Part shown: positions 59,621 to 64,000 of the stretch, piece after piece
How the letters are laid out: each line of letters begins with the position of its first letter
Position numbering within the stretch: the stretch's first letter is position 1
NCBI RefSeq assembly: GCF_016097555.1
Contig: NC_054704.1
Location: 80,682,452 to 80,746,451, forward strand
Length of the DNA: 64,000 bases
Direction of reading: 5' to 3'
Source of the DNA: Gigantopelta aegis
Taxonomy: Eukaryota; Mollusca; Gastropoda; Neomphalida; Peltospiridae
Program-made: the position numbers and the translations under genes
Notes under the pieces: model-generated
Databases searched by the model: none
Told to the model about the DNA's origin: nothing
The model's input: only the letters and a program-made list of their open reading frames with translations

Positions 59621-59715
59621 CATTGGATATGCTATGTTTATTGTGTACAAAGCCAAAACAAGGGTCCGAAAAGTGACTGTTGTCGACCTTAGTAAGTACA
59701 TTGATACCAAGATAC
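59621..59715 (-). CDS. Tentative exon upstream of the - strand gene
   Basis: The acceptor is ATTACCCAG and the donor AATG before GTAAGT is strong. The 31 open codons read YLGINVLTKVDNSHFSD and end FVHNKHSISN. It ends in phase 1, which fits a start at 58119 but not an ATG start at 58138. It could belong to another gene. Confidence 0.35.
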
Positions 59716-60004
59716 CTGGGTAATTGCATATAAAAAATCGTAAACTCAAATGAGGCCATACATGACATTAAGATTAATTATGATTAATTAAGTTAAGATA
59801 AGACTAGAACTTACTTTCTCAAAATAATTATAAAATAAACCTAAGTTTATTAAGATTTTTTTCTGGAGGGGTTGGGTGGGAGTGGTGGTGATAAAACAAA
59901 AAATGGAATAATAGCAGTACTTATATGAAGACAAAGTTGGGTTTTTGGTTTTTGAATCGTTTATAGTTTGAGTGAATAATGTTCAGTAAGCTTTTCCACC
60001 TCCC

Positions 60005-60229
60005 AGCACAGTGGATCCATTAGGCTATTTTCTGTTCCAACCAATGCTCCATAATTTCAAAGGCTGTAATATGTGCCATCCTGTCCATGGGGGAAATGTA
60101 TATAAAAGAGCCCTTGCTACCAATCAAGAGTAGCCTCTGTGCCAGAATCCCAATAGCCATCACAAATGCTTGGAACCTTTCATATACATTTTCCAGCAGA
60201 CGTGAGAATACATATCATGGGACTTGATG
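60005..60229. mobile_element. Diverged SINE fragments next to a MITE
   Basis: 60010-60130 is a + strand type A fragment (CAGTGGATCCATTAGGCTAT). 60150-60229 is a - strand body fragment that continues after the MITE at 60831 (CCAGTCATGAGGCACTGG). Confidence 0.6.
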
Positions 60230-60231
60230 TA

Positions 60232-60828
60232 CCATATATCTTCACCTGTAAGTCGATCTCACCTATAAGCAGAGTTCCTAATTTCAAGCCCTGAAAACAT
60301 AATTTTTATTGATCTGTTTATAAGTCGACCCATGAAAAATAACTTATAAATATTGAAGTATTTCATACTTTCAGCAAATAAGAACCATAAATGATATTTG
60401 AACAAAATAAAATTATTTTAGAAACATTGGCTTTGTACATCGCAATGTTCCTTTCCAATGTGACAACATAGCATCAAAAGGAAATATGCCCTTAGTAGAT
60501 GGTGAAGGGTGGTTTCACTGTTACATTAGAGCACTGTACAGCATGGTTTTGTGCACAGACAACAACTTCATTTATTAAGAGATCACTACAATATTCAGGA
60601 AAGAAGGCAATGGTTTATTTAATGATGAACTCAACACATTTTATTTACAGTTATATGGCATTGGAACGATATCCAGTGTATAACTGAAAGTACAATCACA
60701 TGTATTGATGCCATTTTAACAATGTAAGGAGAATAACTCTGTTCTGACCCTCTTATAAGTCGACCTCCCAAATTATATCTAAAAATATTTTTGGGTGAAA
60801 AACGTTTTATATAGGTGAAGATATACGG
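60232..60828. mobile_element. TA-flanked MITE inserted in a SINE
   Basis: The ends are CCATATATCTTCACC and, inverted, CCGTATATCTTCACC, with TA duplications at 60230-60231 and 60829-60830. ATAAGTCGAC blocks occur near both ends. SINE sequence runs up to the left TA (CTTGATG) and resumes after the right TA (CCAGTCATGAGGCACTGG). The TA target suggests the Tc1/mariner-pogo group. A partial SINE (60598-60680) lies inside it. Confidence 0.75.
60598..60680 (-). mobile_element. SINE type B 3' fragment inside a MITE
   Basis: Inverted B-tail (GGTTTATTTAATGATGAACT and ATTTACAGTTATATGGCATT). It sits inside the element 60232-60828. Confidence 0.65.
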
Positions 60829-61410
60829 TACCAGTCATGAGGCACTGGTTGGGATGGGGATGTTTAAAAGAATTATCATGGATGAAACAACCCACCGAAG
60901 GCAATTTTAACCATGCCTATATGGCAATTTTTAAAAAATAACATTTTCAGCAAATAAATATGATTAAAAAGTTATTTTGCTGTATGTAGACATATTTCAA
61001 ATGTGCAAATGTTAAATATTGGCAAATAATGTACACCAGGTGTATGCAATTTATATCTCAATGACGGCAATTGCTGTCAGTGCCGGTGCTATCGTTAAGT
61101 TCTATACCTATTGTAACTTCTAATATTGCTTAATTTATTGCCAGCAGAAATTACCATATGACTAAGTTTAATTTAATTATAATAGTATGGACTAGATAAC
61201 ATAAAAATTATGAATTTTTTTCCAAATTCATGTTCATATACTTCATATTATCAACTGTATACTTTACACACACAACACAATAGCTCCAAGAATTCAATAC
61301 AAACACTGTTATATTCGCCATTTTTTTGCCAAACATTTCTAAGAGATTAAGCAGTTTAATGTCACATGTTTGAGTACAGCATTCCATAAAAACAATCCCA
61401 AGTACACATA

Positions 61411-62322
61411 CAGTCAAACCTGTATATAACGGCCACCCAAGGGACCTGACAAAAGTGGCCGTTATAGAGAGGTGGCCCTTATATACAAGTTCAAAATTAG
61501 AACCCATATATTAAAGAATATCACAACTGTCATAAGAAAAAGATGTCGCATTTTTAAACCATTCCCACACTAGCTTGTTTATGTCATCCTTGCCTGTTGC
61601 TTTCTTCTGCCTTTTTCTTTCGGCTGAAACATTATTGTCAAAATCGGCCAGAACATCAGCTTTGCTTTTTAAAATAGACTTAATCTGAAAACGTCCTACA
61701 TCAAAATAATCGGCGATCTTTCGGCAATTCTTTCACCAATTCATGTTTATTTACCAATCATGACTGGCTAGAAACAATGAAACACCTAACATAATACCTC
61801 ATTTGTTTAGTTTCTCGAGACTCAATAGAGTGACCATACATACAGATTACATTATGTACAGCCAATGGGAAGTCGTCTACTATTCAGTGAGGATGCTAAG
61901 AACCAATCGAATTACCCCACCAGTAACTGCGTGTCACGGAAGTTACTGAGTGTCCGTTTGTTTTTCAGTTACGATCAGAGAATTACAATGGAACTTTACT
62001 TTGACAGAAAATAAACCCAAAGCTTTTACATGACATGGCCATATAAACACATTTAATTTATAATTTTTAAGATGATTGAAAAAGTAAAGACAATCAGGGT
62101 CAAAACATAAACCAAAAAACGTCTTTACGACGATCATCTTGTGACCGTTATAACAAGTTCAACCTGTGATTTTGGGTGAAAAATAGTGACCGCTGGCCGT
62201 TATGGACAGGTAACCGTTATGTACAGGTCAAATAAAGAAGGAAATGCATTGGGGGGATTTATAGTGGCCGTTATAGGCAGGTGACCATTATGTACAGGTG
62301 ACCGTTAGACCAGGTTCGACTG
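61411..62322 (-). mobile_element. pogo/Tigger-type DNA transposon remnant (912 bp)
   Basis: The ends are CAGTCAAACCTGTATATAAC (61411) and, inverted, CAGTCGAACCTGGTCTAAC (62322), flanked by TA. Subterminal GGCCGTTATA-type repeats occur at both ends. Inside, on the - strand at about 61715-61522, a frame reads IADYFDVGRFQIKSILKSK and KKATGKDDINKLVWEWF. This is the CENP-B/Tigger helix-turn-helix region and the start of the second one. The rest of the transposase is missing, so the element is non-autonomous. Family knowledge: pogo/Tigger elements use TA targets and CAGT ends. Confidence 0.8.
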
Positions 62323-63239
62323 TACATGAAATCCAAAAATCAAACAAAATGTCAGAAGAGAGATTGCATTCATGTCGATAAACCAGAGCACAAGAAAAAT
62401 ATGTGTACCTTTCCATACATATATAGTCTCAACCTACAGAATTACATATGCAAACCTTATAAAGGAACTGAACTTCAACATCTTATTTCCACTCGTCCCT
62501 TTCTACAAGGACCATAAACTAAACACAGACGAAAACCTCTTCCAAATCTTGTTTAGATTAGCATGTTAAATCTTTACCTTACAGCCCATCAAAGACTATT
62601 CCGTTTTGAACTGAGAGTCACAATATTAACACAGGTAACTATATTGTTCTTCAAGTACAGGAGTTGTACTTGAAGCCGTTTTTTTTACAAGGACAACCAA
62701 TCAATTAAGATGTCAAGGAAGTTTATCAGATAAATGAAAAGACCAATCGTGTTTAGGTCTAAGGGTGTAATGATATACTCAAGTATTATTCGGTACACTG
62801 AACAGTGACCTGTATTGTAATTGCATTCGTATTCGTCACTAGCTGAAAACAAATAGATGTATACATAAATGCATGTGTAATGCTTACTGTACAATTTATA
62901 TATCTGATTCATGCCATTAACCAGATCGCAACACTGATTTGATTGTTTTTGGTGTTGTCTTTTTTGTGTGTATTAGATCAAGCTCATAGATTTGTGTAGT
63001 ACCAGCCAGACTGTACGTAATTTAGTAATTTACGAGGTCGAGTAGTCTCGGTCAACCAGCCTTATGTTCCAAACCCAAGAATCAGGGATGATCATATTTT
63101 ATTGGTGTATGCAATGACACTTAATATGCAAATGTTTAAATGGCTGGCTTATGGCTGATCATAGCAAAATACATGCTACAATTTGTATGATTCTTAAAAA
63201 GAGCTCTGACAAATACAAACACAGTTTTAAATTGCTAAC
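62323..63239. other. No gene seen
   Basis: AT-rich. A possible - strand mini-exon near 62845-62815 (TTGTTTTCAG acceptor, SDEYECNYN) has no good donor. Confidence 0.4.
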
Positions 63240-63420
63240 AGACGGTGGCGTCGTGGTTAGGCCATCGGTCTACAGGCTGGTAGGTACTGGGTTCGGATCC
63301 CAGTCGAGGCATGGTATTTTTAATCCAGATACCGACTCCAAACCCTGAGTGAGTGCTCCGCAAGGCTCAATGGGTAGGTGTAAACCACTTGCACCCCCCC
63401 TCACCTCTGACACAAATCGT
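63240..63420 (+). mobile_element. SINE type C head (variant)
   Basis: Head GGTGGCGTCGTGGTTAGGCC, B box GGGTTCGGATCCC, then CCGACTCCAAACCCTGAGTG. The same head starts the hybrid SINE at 604-945, but here a different sequence follows after TGTAAACCACTTGCACC. Confidence 0.75.
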
Positions 63421-64000
63421 ACGCACACATAGACACATTAGTTTTCCTTAAAAGCTTTTCACTTGTATGTATTCATGGACATGAAAATATATTCGTATTC
63501 GTCAGCTCATATTTGTATTTTGGTCAAAGTTCTTTCATAACATTCCACCATCATTCTCAACTGAGTAACGTTGTTCTGCAGCACATACATTCACTTTTAG
63601 AATATGATTGAAGATTTGAAATGATTTGTATTATTAAACATTCATGCCCATATTTGGGGGAAGGAGACCAATATTGGGGTGGCCAACCCATACTATTTAT
63701 GTATGTATGGTTTTATCAAATTTAATACAGTAAAAACAACACAAAAAGGTTTTTATTGGGGGGGGGAGGGGGGCATTGACCATATGCCAGCTCTAATGAT
63801 GTCTGGCGAGCAATCACATGAAGTTTCAAATTAAATTAATTAGAAATTTAATTGCAAGGTCATCAATTTGCAGCTCTCCTAAAACTTTACAGGCAAATAT
63901 GAAATGGACTGGCAGTGTTTAAAATAAGCACTTGTCCATTTGTCCTGGCAATTGAAAATGTGCTTGGACAAATATTTTTTACCTCAATGGTTGTCCTACG
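63421..64000. other. No gene seen at the window end
   Basis: AT-rich with a poly-G run at 63759-63773. The last 100 bases repeat a GGACAAAT motif (GTCCATTTGTCC, CTTGGACAAATA) and may be the edge of a repeat cut by the window. Confidence 0.4.

Overview
This is a 64 kb AT-rich animal genome window, most likely from a mollusc. Three things point there. Several tRNA-headed SINE families are repeated dozens of times; their 3' ends (GTCGTTAAACAAAACAAAC and the TTAAATAAAACATTT type) look like those I associate with gastropod and bivalve genomes, which is recalled knowledge and not a search. Microsatellites are very long: (GA)n, (AT)n, (GT)n and (CT)n. There is also a single-exon, RING-less B-box/beta-propeller gene of the kind expanded in molluscs. 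I see no bacterial genes, operons, CRISPR arrays, rRNA or free-standing tRNA genes, and no LTR or virus-like element.

Host genes are few. (1) An intact 793-codon TRIM-like gene lies on the + strand at 26571-28952. (2) A multi-exon gene on the - strand has six phase-compatible coding exons between 55056 and 42705 (297 codons and a stop). Three further candidate exons reach up to 59715. I do not recognise the protein. Its introns hold a Tc1/mariner transposon, several SINEs and MITEs. (3) A short acidic/basic ORF on the - strand at 14639-15115 ends in a basic tail with a SILK motif. (4) A 74-codon ORF on the - strand at 24511-24735 is a weak candidate.

The rest is mobile and tandem-repeat DNA. 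0-13 kb: SINEs, a tandem pair of MITEs, a 1.5 kb 37-bp minisatellite (3646-5156), and a purine-rich minisatellite split by a SINE. 13-26 kb: the first copies of a TTAA-flanked MITE family, a 740-bp GA/GACA microsatellite, a pogo-like MITE and SINEs. 29-38 kb: a 704-bp hairpin element, a hAT-like element with 8-bp direct repeats, an element carrying 88-bp tandem repeats inside a SINE, three stacked palindromes, and a TTAA MITE inside another SINE. 39-60 kb: the - strand gene with intronic insertions. 60-64 kb: a TA-flanked MITE inside a SINE, a 912-bp pogo/Tigger remnant that still encodes part of its DNA-binding region, and one more SINE.

The main results are the reconstructed - strand gene, a TTAA MITE family with five copies of different ages, and many nested insertions whose order can be read from target-site duplications.
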